Part shown: positions 37,301-40,794 of the stretch, in pieces
Layout: every line of letters starts with the position of its first letter
How positions within the stretch are numbered: position 1 is the stretch's first letter
From: Ctena decussata
Lineage: Eukaryota; Mollusca; Bivalvia; Lucinida; Lucinidae
Reading direction: 5' to 3'
Length of the DNA stretch: 64,000 nt
NCBI GenBank assembly: GCA_963989385.1
Contig: OZ022511.1
Span: 27,336,503-27,400,502 of the forward strand
The notes under the pieces: model-generated
Told to the model about the DNA's origin: nothing
Database searches by the model: none
The model's input: the letters and a program-made list of their open reading frames with translations, nothing else
Translations under genes and position numbers: made by a program

Positions 37301-39959
37301 CCTGGTGGCCATATGGGCCTAATTTTTGTCTGGGGCCACCAGAAGTCATAAAAACATGAATTTAGTGGCCCAAATTTATCTTTCGAATAGGATTTTTAGC
37401 TAGTGGACAATCTGGGTCACTGCATGTTTGGCCTATCTAGCTTTTGGGCCACCACAGTAACCTTGTGAGTTTTCAGCCCTGAATGACCTGCTGTGGTGGG
37501 ATGAAGTACATGTGAGCCGTGACACGAAAAAAACAACAATGTGGTTGTGCGCCCAGGACAGACTCAGATCAGACTGGGCATCCGCCAAATTTACTCAAGA
37601 CTCCTCGTTATGTGCTCAAAGGGTAGCTTAGGGTCTAAGCTACCTCCATGCGGACAGCGAAGACTCTGATCAGACTGGGCGGATGCCCAGGCTGATCTGA
37701 GTGCGCTTGGTGCACAACCACATTGTTGGTTTTGTCATGTCGCGGCTCATGTACTGATGATTGAAGTCTGAAGCGAAAATCTATACAAGCCGAGATAATG
37801 ACACTGACAACAAAAATTTAACTGGTTGTTCATTTCCACAAGTGCAGATCATGTTGACCTAGTTTTGTGGACACTGAAGAAAGAAATCAAGTTCTAAGTC
37901 ATTTGCATCTAAACCTGAAACGGTAACCATTTGTCCTTTGAAAGTAAAAGCATGTCACAATGACCTGGTGTTGTGGCAGGTGATTCTACACTACCAAGTC
38001 ACTTGACCAATGGAATGTTAAGGGCCCCAGTGCTTTGCAGAGGCTGAAATAATGTGAACAGACAAGCTTACAACTCATGAAAGTTAAATATTTATCCATT
38101 CTGGCATAACTAGGTCATGATGACAGTATAATGTGCCATATGACCAGCTAAAGTGATAAAATGCATGCACTGAAGACATTTCAAAGGCCTGGACCTTGCA
38201 GAAGCCAAGATATTTCCAGTGATTCAGAGCTCTAGATAAGAGGGCGTATTTGATGATAATTAGGGATAATTTTTTTTTTTCTCATTCAAACCATATGTTG
38301 TGACCCCTCATCTGAACCGTCTCGTCGAGACGGTTCAGTTGAGGGGTCACAACATATGTTTTTATGCCGATTTCGAGAAAATTATGCCTAAGTATCACCA
38401 AATACTCCCTCATATCTAGAGCTCTGGTGATGGCAAAAGCATTAACCTTGAAGAATTTCTTTAACATGATCAAAGCTCCAATTTTGTGATCAAATCAAAG
38501 CCATCATACATAACCTATTAGCTCTGTACCAAAACCTCAGTTGTTGTTTTTTCGTCCTTTTCATCGGATATCTATCAGGGCCTGACAAATCCATTGTCCA
38601 GCTGCCCAGAACAAGTTAAAATTTTCGCTGGGCACGTAACATATTTTCTTACTTGCCCAGAAAAATGTATAAGCTATATAGGAAAACTCCAAGAATTTTG
38701 GCATTTTGTAGCAAGCACATTGTACCGGGCAAGTAGATCAAATTTTGATTTGTCAGGCCCTGATCTACGTTAGAATAGAATAGATCTATGTTGAAAAAAA
38801 AATTGGACAGGTTTTTGACATACATGTATAAACATCCAATAAAAAAAAAATGAAAAAATCATTATGTTTTGATACAGAACTAATAACCTATCAGAGCTCC
38901 AGATAAGGTGGGGTATTGAGGATAATTCTGAGATAATTTTCCTTATTTCTGAATGAAAACATACCATGAGACCAAATACAACCATCTACTGCGGGCTCAA
39001 AACGGATGTTTTTTATGCAAAAATAAGAGAACAATACCTCTGAATTAACCCTGTTATCCCCCTTATTTAGAGCACTGTCAAGATGACGATTGACTAAATT
39101 AATCTCACTTTACTATATGCCCCCAATACCTACCAGGCACATCATACCACTGAGCACCATTAGTTATTCCACCGTTGAATCGGTCTCCACATCTCTTACC
39201 AGGGTTATGCATTGTTTTGTGGTTGTCTGAGTATGTGTGTGCCAAATGTTTGAAAACAGCATCATCTGGAGCTGCGCTGTAGTCTCCTGAGGCCTTGTGG
39301 GAAGGTCCATCATCCCATGGATAACTGGCAACCACGCTGCCACCGTGCAGATTTGCTGATAGCACAAACTTTGTATGCTCTATCCAATCTATGAGTGTTT
39401 TTGTTTCTGGCTGTATGTTGTTCCCTGAATTTGGATCAAATTGATCTGGGAAATTGCGATTCAAGTCAACACCATTATGATTTGGTCTGCCTAAAACGCC
39501 GGTACAGTCTCCTTCCTGTGCCGTCTCGAATCCATCAGGGTTCATCGATGGCATAATGAAAATGTCAACATTGTCCACCAGTTTTGTAATTCTTTCTTCT
39601 TTGTGATAATTTTCTACAAGATATTGTATCAAATAAATCAAAACTTGTCGACTAATCACCTCGTTCCCATGCATATTTCCAACATACTTGAACTTTGGTT
39701 CTCCTGGTTCTGTCTCATTCACTTTGTCAGTTATTTCTATGGCCCATAGATCTCTGTTTTGAACACTTTTCCCTTTGCTGTGAAGTTTTGTGATTTCTGG
39801 ATAGGTTGCAGAAATATTATGCAAAAAGTTTGTCAAATCATCATAATGGTGATAAAAAGTGGTGTTAATTTCTCTCTTTTGCACACGTTGAGGAATGGCT
39901 GTACAATATCCTACAATTAAGAGGAAGCAGAAAATAAATTCCATGTTTTCTTTTTGCAT
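2953..39959 (-). CDS. CPD: carboxypeptidase D-like metallocarboxypeptidase (14 exons, 3' end off window)
   Basis: Multi-domain M14 (N/E subfamily) zinc carboxypeptidase that trims C-terminal Arg/Lys from peptides in the secretory pathway; the role is inferred from family. The exons join in phase to 1077 codons without a stop. Residues 1-21 are a signal peptide. Domain 1 (about 30-320) has zinc ligands His97, Glu100 and His205, substrate Arg168 and catalytic Glu294. A transthyretin-like tail runs to about 410. Domain 2 (about 412-740) has His512, Glu515, His621, Arg583 and Glu711, followed by its own tail. Domain 3 starts near 797, keeps His904 and Glu907, but lacks the third zinc His and the NRNF motif. 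Vertebrate CPD is about 1380 residues, so roughly 300 (rest of domain 3, tail, membrane anchor) should lie left of position 2953. An in-frame TGA at 40020-40022 precedes the first ATG. A secreted multi-domain paralogue cannot be excluded without the 3' end. Confidence 0.93.
3450..3560. mobile_element. family A core
   Basis: ATATGTGCTGACCCCTCATT, centre AGAACTGTTTCAGTGAGACG, then GAGGGGGTGCAATAT. Ends lost. Confidence 0.55.
4017..4219. mobile_element. family A palindromic MITE
   Basis: About 203 bp. CAGAGCTCTAGATAAGAGGG at the left and its complement at the right; central CTGAACCGTCTC/GAGACGGTTCAG with GGGGTCACAACATATG on each arm. The whole element is one near-perfect palindrome. Confidence 0.85.
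4388..4628 (-). CDS. CPD: CPD exon 13: degenerate middle of domain 3
   Basis: 241 nt, acceptor cag|GATTCA, donor GGACA|gtatat. It encodes [20 protein letters not shown], which matches the MNPDG strand. The [10 protein letters not shown] motif is absent, and the position of NLHGGS reads SLAAGG, so the third zinc His is replaced. This points to a non-catalytic domain 3, as in vertebrate CPD. Confidence 0.9.
5235..5335 (-). mobile_element. SINE head remnant
   Basis: On the minus strand, GCCCCAGTAGCTCAGTGTGTTAAGG then GGTTTGATTACCGC, a tRNA-like A/B box pair. In the carboxypeptidase intron between exons 12 and 13. Confidence 0.45.
5549..5928 (-). CDS. CPD: CPD exon 12: end of tail 2 and start of domain 3
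   Basis: 380 nt, acceptor acag|TCATAA, donor GCAG|gtcagt. It finishes the second tail and opens domain 3. [19 protein letters not shown] keeps the HxxE pair (His904, Glu907), with Asp in place of the usual Asn. No linker exon comparable to exon 4 separates it from exon 11. Confidence 0.93.
5949..6143. mobile_element. family A palindromic MITE
   Basis: Complete copy with both CAGAGCTCTAGATAAGAG ends; central palindrome partly decayed. Confidence 0.8.
6281..7400 (+). mobile_element. pearl/Helentron-like element, five 191-bp units
   Basis: Five tandem units of about 191 bp ('aaccacatgcatatcttcag' at 6408, 6599, 6790, 6981, 7172). A GGAC/GGAAGGAC microsatellite follows at 7279-7345. Start GTCCCCC and end GGGGGAC form subterminal inverted repeats. 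In the intron between exons 11 and 12. Confidence 0.8.
7440..7640 (+). repeat. poly-T / pyrimidine tract
   Basis: About 200 bp of long T runs with a few TG, CC and GTGTGTG interruptions. Low complexity; the Phe-rich frames here are not genes. Confidence 0.9.
7641..9114. other. CPD intron between exons 11 and 12
   Basis: Only the family D element at 8124-8402 is recognised. The remainder is unremarkable AT-rich intron. Confidence 0.6.
8124..8402. mobile_element. family D MITE with extended centre
   Basis: GGTGTATGGATACATC at the left, AAAGTGTACCCATTCTCC at the right. The core AAGAATTTG/CAAATTCTT palindrome is duplicated. Confidence 0.7.
9115..9284 (-). CDS. CPD: CPD exon 11: transthyretin-like domain after domain 2
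   Basis: 170 nt, acceptor tag|GTTCAT, donor CCTGG|gtaaga. It encodes [18 protein letters not shown] through [20 protein letters not shown]. Same size and phases as exon 3. Confidence 0.94.
9323..9563. mobile_element. family B palindromic MITE
   Basis: TGAGCTGCGACATGATAAAA to TTTTGTCGTGTTGCGGATCA. Contains CAGATCAGTCTGGGCATCTG and its partners. Confidence 0.85.
9593..9870 (-). mobile_element. tRNA-derived SINE, copy 1
   Basis: The minus strand begins with a tRNA-like head (9868-9795): GTAGCGCAATCGGTAGGG as A box, CTGAC/GTCAG anticodon stem around CGT, GGGTTCGAATCCC as B box. The body ends in an AACC-repeat tail. TTATTCAAT flanks it at 9584-9592 and 9871-9879. Confidence 0.9.
10125..10365. 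mobile_element. family B palindromic MITE
   Basis: TGAGCCATGATATGACAAAA to TTTTGTTGTGTCGCGGCTCA; the GATCAGCCTGGGCATCCACC module is present twice in inverse form. Confidence 0.85.
10419..10561 (-). CDS. CPD: CPD exon 10: catalytic Glu of domain 2
   Basis: 143 nt, acceptor acag|GTGGAA, donor CAG|gtagga. It encodes [20 protein letters not shown] with catalytic Glu711 and GCRKFP. Matches exon 2 of domain 1 in length and phase. Confidence 0.95.
11243..11445. mobile_element. family A palindromic MITE (GCTCCAGATAAG subtype)
   Basis: Ends CAGAGCTCCAGATAAGAAGG and CTTATCTGGAGCTCTG. Centre TTAGAACCGCCTCATCGAGA. Confidence 0.8.
11473..11813. mobile_element. CAGGGTTGCCA MITE, copy 1
   Basis: Bounded by CAGGGTTGCCACTTATCC and CTGACCATGGCAACCCTG. 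T-rich internal 'ttccctgacttttc' repeats. hAT-like terminal sequence. In the intron between exons 9 and 10. Confidence 0.65.
12160..12290. mobile_element. family A core, ends lost
   Basis: AAAACATATGTCATGACTCC, centre AACTGCCCCAGGCAGTT, then GGAGTAACGACATATG. The terminal blocks are not recognisable. Confidence 0.6.
12348..12447 (-). CDS. CPD: CPD exon 9: domain 2 core
   Basis: 100 nt, acceptor tag|GCTCAC, donor CAG|gtatgg. It encodes [19 protein letters not shown] and [14 protein letters not shown], the conserved stretch before GGMQD. Confidence 0.95.
12448..13565. other. CPD intron between exons 8 and 9, no element
   Basis: Poly-T/GT-rich patch at 12518-12552, otherwise no recognised feature. 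Confidence 0.6.
13566..13645. repeat. family D core palindrome only
   Basis: TAAAGGAAAGAATTTGCTCC then GGGGCAAATTATTCCTTTAA. A T-rich 'gacttttccaaatttccct' tract follows at 13735-13800, like the CAGGGTTGCCA elements. Confidence 0.5.
13906..14060 (+). mobile_element. second SINE family, copy 1
   Basis: tRNA-like start GGCGGTAGTGTAGTGGATAA, a central TCTTTCGGATGAGAC block, and a TCACTCACTC tail. TTTGCAGTT flanks it at 13897-13905 and 14061-14069. Confidence 0.75.
14449..14590. repeat. inverted repeat
   Basis: GAAAACCATGTAAGTGTCTT at the left mirrors AAAAGACACTAACATGGTTT at the right; TTTATCAGGC/GCCTGATAAA follows on the inside. Confidence 0.65.
14590..14730 (+). repeat. short tandem repeat, ~42-bp unit
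   Basis: Three to four copies of 'agcataataatgagtagtat' with 'tatatcc' spacers. Confidence 0.65.
14739..14885 (-). CDS. CPD: CPD exon 8: third zinc ligand of domain 2
   Basis: 147 nt (49 codons), acceptor cag|GAACAT, donor CTT|gtaagt. It encodes [20 protein letters not shown], with His621 as third zinc ligand, then YDDG and [15 protein letters not shown]. Confidence 0.96.
15337..15473 (-). CDS. CPD: CPD exon 7: substrate-binding LNRNFPD segment of domain 2
   Basis: 137 nt, acceptor acag|GTGATA, donor ACG|gtaaac. It encodes [18 protein letters not shown] with Arg583 (the Arg145 equivalent that holds the substrate carboxylate) and [10 protein letters not shown]. Confidence 0.96.
15850..16022. 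repeat. inverted repeat
   Basis: GAGTGTGAGATGGGGATAGA with AAAAATC at the left, GATTTTTCTATCCACACCTC at the right, and GCATCACTCGGCAAGCCTCG with GTGATGC in the centre. Confidence 0.65.
16549..17120. mobile_element. family A MITE split by ~460-bp insert
   Basis: The left half (CAGAGCTCTAGATAAG..ATATCTCATT) ends near 16612. The element resumes at ATTGAAACCAAATGTTGTGA (17075) and is cut after CGTCTCTGAA. The insert 16613-17073 contains a smaller palindrome, 16918-17066 (CAGCTCTAGCA ... TGCTAGAGCTG). Confidence 0.6.
17206..17960. mobile_element. pogo/Tc1-like MITE interrupted by piggyBac MITE
   Basis: Left part has GATATCTCGAACACTGATATC; right part has ACTACTGATATCTTAAAGT and AGATATCCAGAGTTGACTGT. 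Matches the intact copy at 21075-21291 once the 538-bp insert is removed. Confidence 0.65.
17306..17843 (+). mobile_element. piggyBac-like MITE, copy 1
   Basis: 538 bp. TTAA (17302-17305) then AGGTAGGTTCCTGGAC; the other end reads GTACAGGAACCTACCT then TTAA (17844-17847). TTAA duplication and inverted ends are the piggyBac signature. No transposase. Nested in the pogo-like element 17206-17960. Confidence 0.85.
17998..18189 (-). CDS. CPD: CPD exon 6: zinc motif of domain 2
   Basis: 192 nt, acceptor cag|GTGAAC, donor GAAG|gttagt. It encodes [19 protein letters not shown] (His512 and Glu515) and [10 protein letters not shown], ending at AHEG. Confidence 0.96.
18387..18589. mobile_element. family A palindromic MITE
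   Basis: CAGAGCTCCAGATAAGAGGG start, CTTATCTGGAGCACTG end, central GAACCGTCTTGATGAGACGG. Confidence 0.85.
18830..20181 (+). pseudogene. 5'-truncated non-LTR retrotransposon (jockey/CR1/L2-type)
   Basis: An open frame of about 245 codons to the stop near 19574 encodes the reverse transcriptase thumb and C-terminus: [47 protein letters not shown] and the terminal [17 protein letters not shown]. The polymerase palm (YADD) and endonuclease are missing. A ~600-bp 3' region ends in AATAAAGC and three TTGTATC repeats, the microsatellite-like tail of CR1/L2-type LINEs. Lies in the carboxypeptidase intron between exons 5 and 6, opposite in strand. No clear target duplication found. Confidence 0.88.
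20313..20400 (+). mobile_element. SINE head remnant
   Basis: CTCGATAGCTCAGTCGGTAG is a good A box; GTTCAAATCC about 60 bp later is a weak B box. The tRNA fold between them is lost. Confidence 0.4.
20401..21074. other. CPD intron between exons 5 and 6, no element
   Basis: No conserved reading frame. A degenerate inverted pair GTAACTTGAGCTTG../..AAAGTTACTA spans about 20460-20570. Confidence 0.5.
21075..21291. mobile_element. pogo/Tc1-like palindromic MITE, intact
   Basis: About 217 bp. CAGTCAACCCTCGATATCTC at the left; GAGATATTGAGAGTTGATTG then TA at the right. The centre is a palindrome around TTTCTGGGACCAGAAA. The CAGTCAACCCTCG end resembles pogo/Tigger termini. Confidence 0.65.
21370..21635 (-). 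CDS. CPD: CPD exon 5: start of catalytic domain 2
   Basis: 266 nt, acceptor acag|CCCCAC, donor CCAG|gtaggt. It contains the first helix and strand of domain 2, including [13 protein letters not shown] and [19 protein letters not shown], the signature that precedes the zinc motif. It ends at HEPG, where domain 1 reads EPGEPKFKY without an intron. Confidence 0.95.
21652..21871. mobile_element. family D MITE, complete, inverse
   Basis: AAGGTGGACGGATACACTTT at the left, GTAGGTGTACCCAT at the right. Central ATAGAATTTACTCCTCCAGA. Its left end touches the acceptor side of CPD exon 5. Confidence 0.72.
21881..22035 (-). mobile_element. second SINE family, copy 2
   Basis: Inverse copy of 13906-14060: GTGAGTGAGTGA tail at the left, then ATCCCACCAAC, ATGAGACC and TAGTGTAGTGGATAA-type head at the right. 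More diverged; no clear duplication. Confidence 0.7.
22371..22599. mobile_element. family B palindromic MITE
   Basis: CGAGCCACGACACGACAAAA to TTTTCTCGTGTCGCGGCTCA. In the intron between exons 4 and 5. Confidence 0.85.
22640..22811. mobile_element. family D MITE, degraded
   Basis: 'acaaagggaaagaatttctgtgacttcctgtttgc'-type block split by change, CAAATTCTTTCCTTTAAGAG and GTGTACCCAAATACCTT. Confidence 0.6.
22936..23214 (-). mobile_element. tRNA-derived SINE, copy 2
   Basis: Nearly identical to the copy at 9593-9870, with a handful of substitutions, two of them in the tRNA-like head. Flanked by CATCAACTATGGA (22923) and CATCAATTATGGA (23215), a 13-bp duplication with one change. Confidence 0.9.
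23464..23636. repeat. inverted repeat
   Basis: GGGAATAACTGTAATGAAAA to TTCAGTACAGTTATCCCC. Inner GGTAAAACGTC../..GACGATTTACC. A half copy lies at 6165-6290. Confidence 0.65.
23690..24045. mobile_element. composite repeat with family D core, copy 1
   Basis: CTCTAATAAATGCCC at the left, then the family D core CTTAAAGGAAAGAATTTGCT and AGTACGCATTTTCACCTTAA, then 'cccccctttcgtaaaacgca' and GCATTAAATAG. The same order recurs at 34435-34865. Confidence 0.5.
24076..24182. repeat. inverted repeat
   Basis: ATTACTGAATTTATTAAACG and its complement at 24160-24180, with AAAGATAAGATGC/GCATCTTATCTTTT inside. Confidence 0.7.
24452..24541. mobile_element. family D left half, cut by SINE
   Basis: AAGGTGCATGGGCACACCAC and AACAAAGGGGAACAACATTT. 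The SINE with 13-bp duplication follows immediately. Confidence 0.6.
24556..24814 (-). mobile_element. tRNA-derived SINE, older copy 3
   Basis: Diverged copy of the same SINE; the B box has decayed. A perfect 13-bp duplication CCATTCCAAAATG lies at 24543-24555 and 24815-24827. It landed in a family D MITE remnant. Confidence 0.85.
24846..24958. repeat. inverted repeat
   Basis: CAAACAGTTTGGATCCAGAT with GATCCGAGATCCAAACTG; centre GGCCCCACAAACGTGGGGCC. Confidence 0.7.
25100..26467 (+). mobile_element. Helentron-like element with CAAG-hairpin start
   Basis: Starts CAAGAGCTGTCGCCTGACAG (hairpin GCTGT/ACAGC), then TAGCTCACCTGA. Tandem units of about 165-180 bp carry 'tgaccttgacatcaaggtca'. A GGACAC/GACGCC microsatellite lies at 26372-26422. 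It ends in CCTGAACTTTCGTTCAGG and GGGCTAAAA. A G-run sits at about 25363-25386. Confidence 0.8.
25350..25387 (+). repeat. GT then poly-G run
   Basis: GTGTGTGTGTGTGTG followed by about 24 G inside the Helentron-like element. Run length may be an assembly estimate. Confidence 0.85.
26466..26573. mobile_element. family D right half
   Basis: GAAGGAGCAAATTCTTTCCA, TTAAGAGTTAACCCCTATTG and CCATGAAAGTATTCCATTTG. Confidence 0.5.
26574..26810. mobile_element. family B palindromic MITE, worn ends
   Basis: GAACCGCAACGCCAGAAAAC to TTTCTCTTGTCCCGGCTCA with the full internal GATCAGCCTGGGCATCCGCC module. Confidence 0.8.
27027..27122 (-). CDS. CPD: CPD exon 4: end of tail 1 and linker to domain 2
   Basis: 96 nt, acceptor cag|GTACACC, donor CCACA|gtaagt. 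It completes the last strand (YTSQTT...KLDIKMKR) and starts a Gly/Gln/Pro-rich linker. Phases 2 in and 2 out join exons 3 and 5 without a stop. Confidence 0.9.
27179..27852. mobile_element. foldback element with ~217-bp inverted arms
   Basis: Arms 27179-27395 and 27634-27852 are inverted copies (CACAGTATTCGAACTCACTG at the left; its near complement at the right). AATTA flanks both sides (27174-27178, 27853-27857). The loop is 238 bp. In the intron between exons 3 and 4. Confidence 0.8.
28378..29804 (+). mobile_element. Helentron-like element with ~166-bp tandem units
   Basis: Starts CAAGTAGCCCAAGGGCAACG, then CGCTCACCTGA. About six units of 164-168 bp follow, each with 'ccccggggcgtggccaat' and 'tggttggcaggatttatgta'. 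Then a GACGCCGACGACG microsatellite (29733-29763) and the terminal hairpin AGCTCACCTTGACAGGTGAG. In the intron between exons 3 and 4. Confidence 0.85.
29805..29968 (+). mobile_element. minimal Helentron-like element (ends only)
   Basis: Both ends are present with almost no core: CAAGACCTGTCCGCATACAG with hairpin CCTGT/ACAGG, TAGCTCGCCTG, about 25 bp of core, GGACGC microsatellite, then CCTGAGCTTTCGTTCAGG and CGAGCTAAAA. It abuts the element ending at 29804. Confidence 0.8.
30110..30200 (+). promoter_or_regulatory. promoter-like block, copy 1
   Basis: ATTGG (inverted CCAAT) near 30149, then CACATATAGCC near 30169 and the start-like TCGCAGTTCC about 20 bp on. The same order and spacing recur at 49616-49665. 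Suggests a copied RNA polymerase II promoter; not tested. Confidence 0.25.
30287..30370 (+). CDS. 27-codon ORF in promoter-like module, copy 1
   Basis: Short ORF starting MSDITGE and ending in TAG, also present at 49755-49838. The two copies differ at nine bases, six of them in third codon positions, and both stay open. It lies about 110 bp downstream of a CCAAT/TATA-like pair. Function unknown; may be the first exon of a duplicated gene or part of a repeat. Confidence 0.3.
   Translation: MSDITGEIFFGKKQFGPKYLDSSRHGL
30560..30729 (-). CDS. CPD: CPD exon 3: transthyretin-like domain after domain 1
   Basis: 170 nt, acceptor cag|ATTCAT, donor GATGG|gtaggt (phase 2). The protein runs from [11 protein letters not shown] through [12 protein letters not shown] to FSKDG, the usual seven-strand tail of N/E carboxypeptidases. 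Same length and phases as exon 11. Confidence 0.93.
30786..31090. mobile_element. two adjoining family D halves
   Basis: ACTCTTAATGGAAAGAATTT with AAGGTGAATGTGTACATC, then 'acaaaggggaacaactattg' and ATAAAGAAAAGAATCC. Directly follows CPD exon 3 on its upstream side. Confidence 0.5.
31277..31479. mobile_element. family B MITE with internal deletion
   Basis: GTGCCACGATACGAGAAAAC to TTTTCTCATGTCGCCGCTCA. The first CAGATCAGCCTGGGCATCC block is missing after GCGCCCAG. Confidence 0.8.
31675..31825 (+). repeat. ATGG microsatellite-like tract
   Basis: Imperfect ATGGATGG repeats over about 150 bp in the intron between exons 2 and 3. Confidence 0.75.
32285..32427 (-). CDS. CPD: CPD exon 2: end of catalytic domain 1
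   Basis: 143 nt, acceptor cag|GTGGG, donor CAA|gtaatg. It encodes [10 protein letters not shown] and then [13 protein letters not shown] with catalytic Glu294, ending at the EQ junction to the transthyretin-like domain. Its length and phases equal those of exon 10 in domain 2. Confidence 0.95.
32428..33646. other. CPD intron 1, no element
   Basis: Poly-G run at 32756-32770 and an A run at 33207. No coding or repeat signature recognised. Confidence 0.6.
33647..33849. mobile_element. family A palindromic MITE, near-perfect
   Basis: Best-preserved palindrome: both CAGAGCTCTAGATAAGA ends, centre GAACCGTCTCGACGAGACGG symmetrical, and GGGGTCACAACATATG on both arms. Confidence 0.88.
33850..34434. 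other. CPD intron 1, no element
   Basis: Nothing recognised on either strand. Confidence 0.6.
34435..34865. mobile_element. composite repeat with family D core, copy 2
   Basis: CTCTAATAAACGCCC, family D element (34515-34738), then 'ccctttcgtaaaatgcaatg' and GTGTTTAATAG. Shares layout with 23690-24045, so the composite moved or was copied as one unit. Confidence 0.5.
34515..34738. mobile_element. family D MITE
   Basis: 'aaaggggaacaacttatgt', CTCCTAGAGGAG centre inside AAAGAATTTG/CAAATTCCTT, and GAAAGTACACCCATTCACCT at the right. Confidence 0.7.
35312..36760. mobile_element. hAT-like non-autonomous element, 1449 bp
   Basis: Ends CAGGGTTCGCGCT and AGCACTAACCCTG are inverted repeats. TAATG flanks at 35307-35311 and 36761-36765. 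Subterminal GGCGAAA/GTGGCGA blocks occur at both ends. No transposase frame; contains a GT/G-rich run at 36598-36630. Confidence 0.65.
36596..36630 (+). repeat. GT then poly-G run
   Basis: GTGTGTGTGTGTGTG followed by about 17 G inside the 1.45-kb hAT-like element. Confidence 0.85.
36890..36975 (+). repeat. 33-bp direct repeat
   Basis: 'atccagatgaggtggctcac' with 'tatgagctgcc' occurs twice in tandem (about 36898 and 36936). Confidence 0.7.
37055..37262 (-). mobile_element. SINE-like element
   Basis: GGGGATTCAAACCCGCGACC resembles an inverted B box. The 3' part carries a short duplication of 'cgcgaccttctRcaccata'. Body unlike the other SINEs here. Confidence 0.45.
37513..37749. mobile_element. 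family B palindromic MITE
   Basis: TGAGCCGTGACACGAAAAAA to TTTTGTCATGTCGCGGCTCA. Middle GCTACC/GGTAGC block in inverse order to most copies. Confidence 0.85.
37750..38224. other. CPD intron 1, no element
   Basis: Short 'tcatgatgacctggtgttgtg'-type sequence resembling tandem units of Helentron-like elements, but no ends. No frame. Confidence 0.4.
38225..38425. mobile_element. family A palindromic MITE, near-perfect
   Basis: Both CAGAGCTCTAGATA ends and the GAACCGTCTCGTCGAGACGG centre intact. In CPD intron 1, between exons 1 and 2. Confidence 0.88.
38576..38762. mobile_element. short hAT-like MITE
   Basis: 187 bp bounded by CAGGGCCTGACAAATC and GATTTGTCAGGCCCTG-type inverted ends, with internal TTGCCCAG/CTGCCCAG. 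Flanks ATCTAT and ATCTAC may be a decayed duplication. Confidence 0.7.
38892..39077. mobile_element. family A MITE with replaced centre
   Basis: CAGAGCTCCAGATAAGGTGG and TTATTTAGAGCACTG ends, but the GGGGTCACAACATATG centre is gone. Ends about 60 bp from exon 1. Confidence 0.6.
39134..39959 (-). CDS. CPD: CPD exon 1: signal peptide and most of catalytic domain 1
   Basis: This 826-nt exon starts at ATG 39959; a second in-frame ATG at 39944 would give a tighter signal peptide. The hydrophobic stretch ends at a likely cleavage after Thr-Ala (residue 21). Motifs in order are HGNE (97-100), [19 protein letters not shown] (Arg168) and SANLHGG (His205). N-glycosylation sequons start near residues 32, 48 and 81. 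The donor is CCTG|gtaggt, leaving phase 1. The whole first catalytic domain up to the VPGG junction lies in this one exon, unlike domain 2, which is split over five. Confidence 0.95.
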
Positions 39960-40247
39960 GTTGGTGCACAAGTGGTTGTTTTGGTCCTCAACGTTGAAGT
40001 TCCGGGATCTGTTGACTGGTCAAGATTATTTTATCCTATATTAGACAGAATAATACCGAACACATTTCTACTGAAAATGTAATGTAAACCAGTCCCATCC
40101 AACCTTGGTTACCTTCAATTTTCAAATTCTTAATTGAACGAAACAAAATATAACGACCTGGTATTAAAGACAGAACTTCTCTGTCGGGGGGTCTGGTTCC
40201 CATCTCACAGCAGATTTACATGTACAGGTAAAGGTGTGAAACTTTAT
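39960..40247 (-). other. upstream region of CPD start codon
   Basis: In-frame stop at 40020-40022. No clear TATA or CCAAT close to the ATG. The true transcription start may be further upstream, with a non-coding first exon. Confidence 0.4.
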
Positions 40248-40565
40248 TCAACCAGTCAGTGGACCAGAATTGCCGGTTATGACCATTTTATTGGCTGACT
40301 GGAGGTGTTGATAGTATATGTGATCAAGAGACAGAATGACACTTTTGTAGTTAATCCTCCTTATATACATTTGTAGTATCACCCTGTCTTTAAGATTAAA
40401 AATTGTTGAATACCAGCTACATGCTACTCGTACAGGTATACCTTGATCCAAAAGAAATGTCAGGGCGGTAACAAATATGCGCTGGCAATCACTGTCAAAT
40501 TCGGTCAGTCCACTAGAAGATTCGGTGGAATAAATGTTGCACGCTTGTTCAAGTTCACTAAGCAT
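40248..40565 (-). CDS. hypothetical ORF, 105 codons
   Basis: Open frame from a true ATG (40563-40565) to a TGA that overlaps an AATAAA signal (TGAATAAA). It lies 290 bp upstream of the carboxypeptidase start on the same strand. No family is recognised; the protein has three Cys and a mixed composition without low complexity. It could be the last exon of an unknown gene, a transposon remnant or chance. The polyadenylation-like hexamer right at the stop is the only extra support. Confidence 0.25.
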   Translation of the reverse strand: MLSELEQACNIYSTESSSGLTEFDSDCQRIFVTALTFLLDQGIPVRVACSWYSTIFNLKDRVILQMYIRRINYKSVILSLDHIYYQHLQSANKMVITGNSGPLTG

Positions 40566-40687
40566 TTAACGCAATGGTATTGCACCTCTTGTCACCACAT
40601 TTACTGTCGTGTATGAAAGACGTATCTAAGTTGATATAAAAAAAAAGAAAGAAGGCACATTTTATTAAGATGATAACGATATTCTGC

Positions 40688-40775
40688 GCGCAAGGCAGCG
40701 CCGTTTACGGCGTGACGAATTCCGCCGCCGCGGGATTCGAACTCAGAAAGCAAGGTCTTATAGCAGACTGCGGCG
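40688..40775 (-). mobile_element. SINE head remnant
   Basis: On the minus strand, GTCTGCTATAAGACC then GAGTTCGAATCCCGCGG, a B-box-like sequence. It adjoins the target duplication of the LINE at 40795. Confidence 0.4.
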
Positions 40776-40794
40776 CGCGAAGTTCCGGCGTTTA

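Noticed and set aside
39960..39971. Four extra N-terminal residues of CPD (MCTN)
   Set aside because: The upstream codon is TTG; the first in-frame ATG is 39959.
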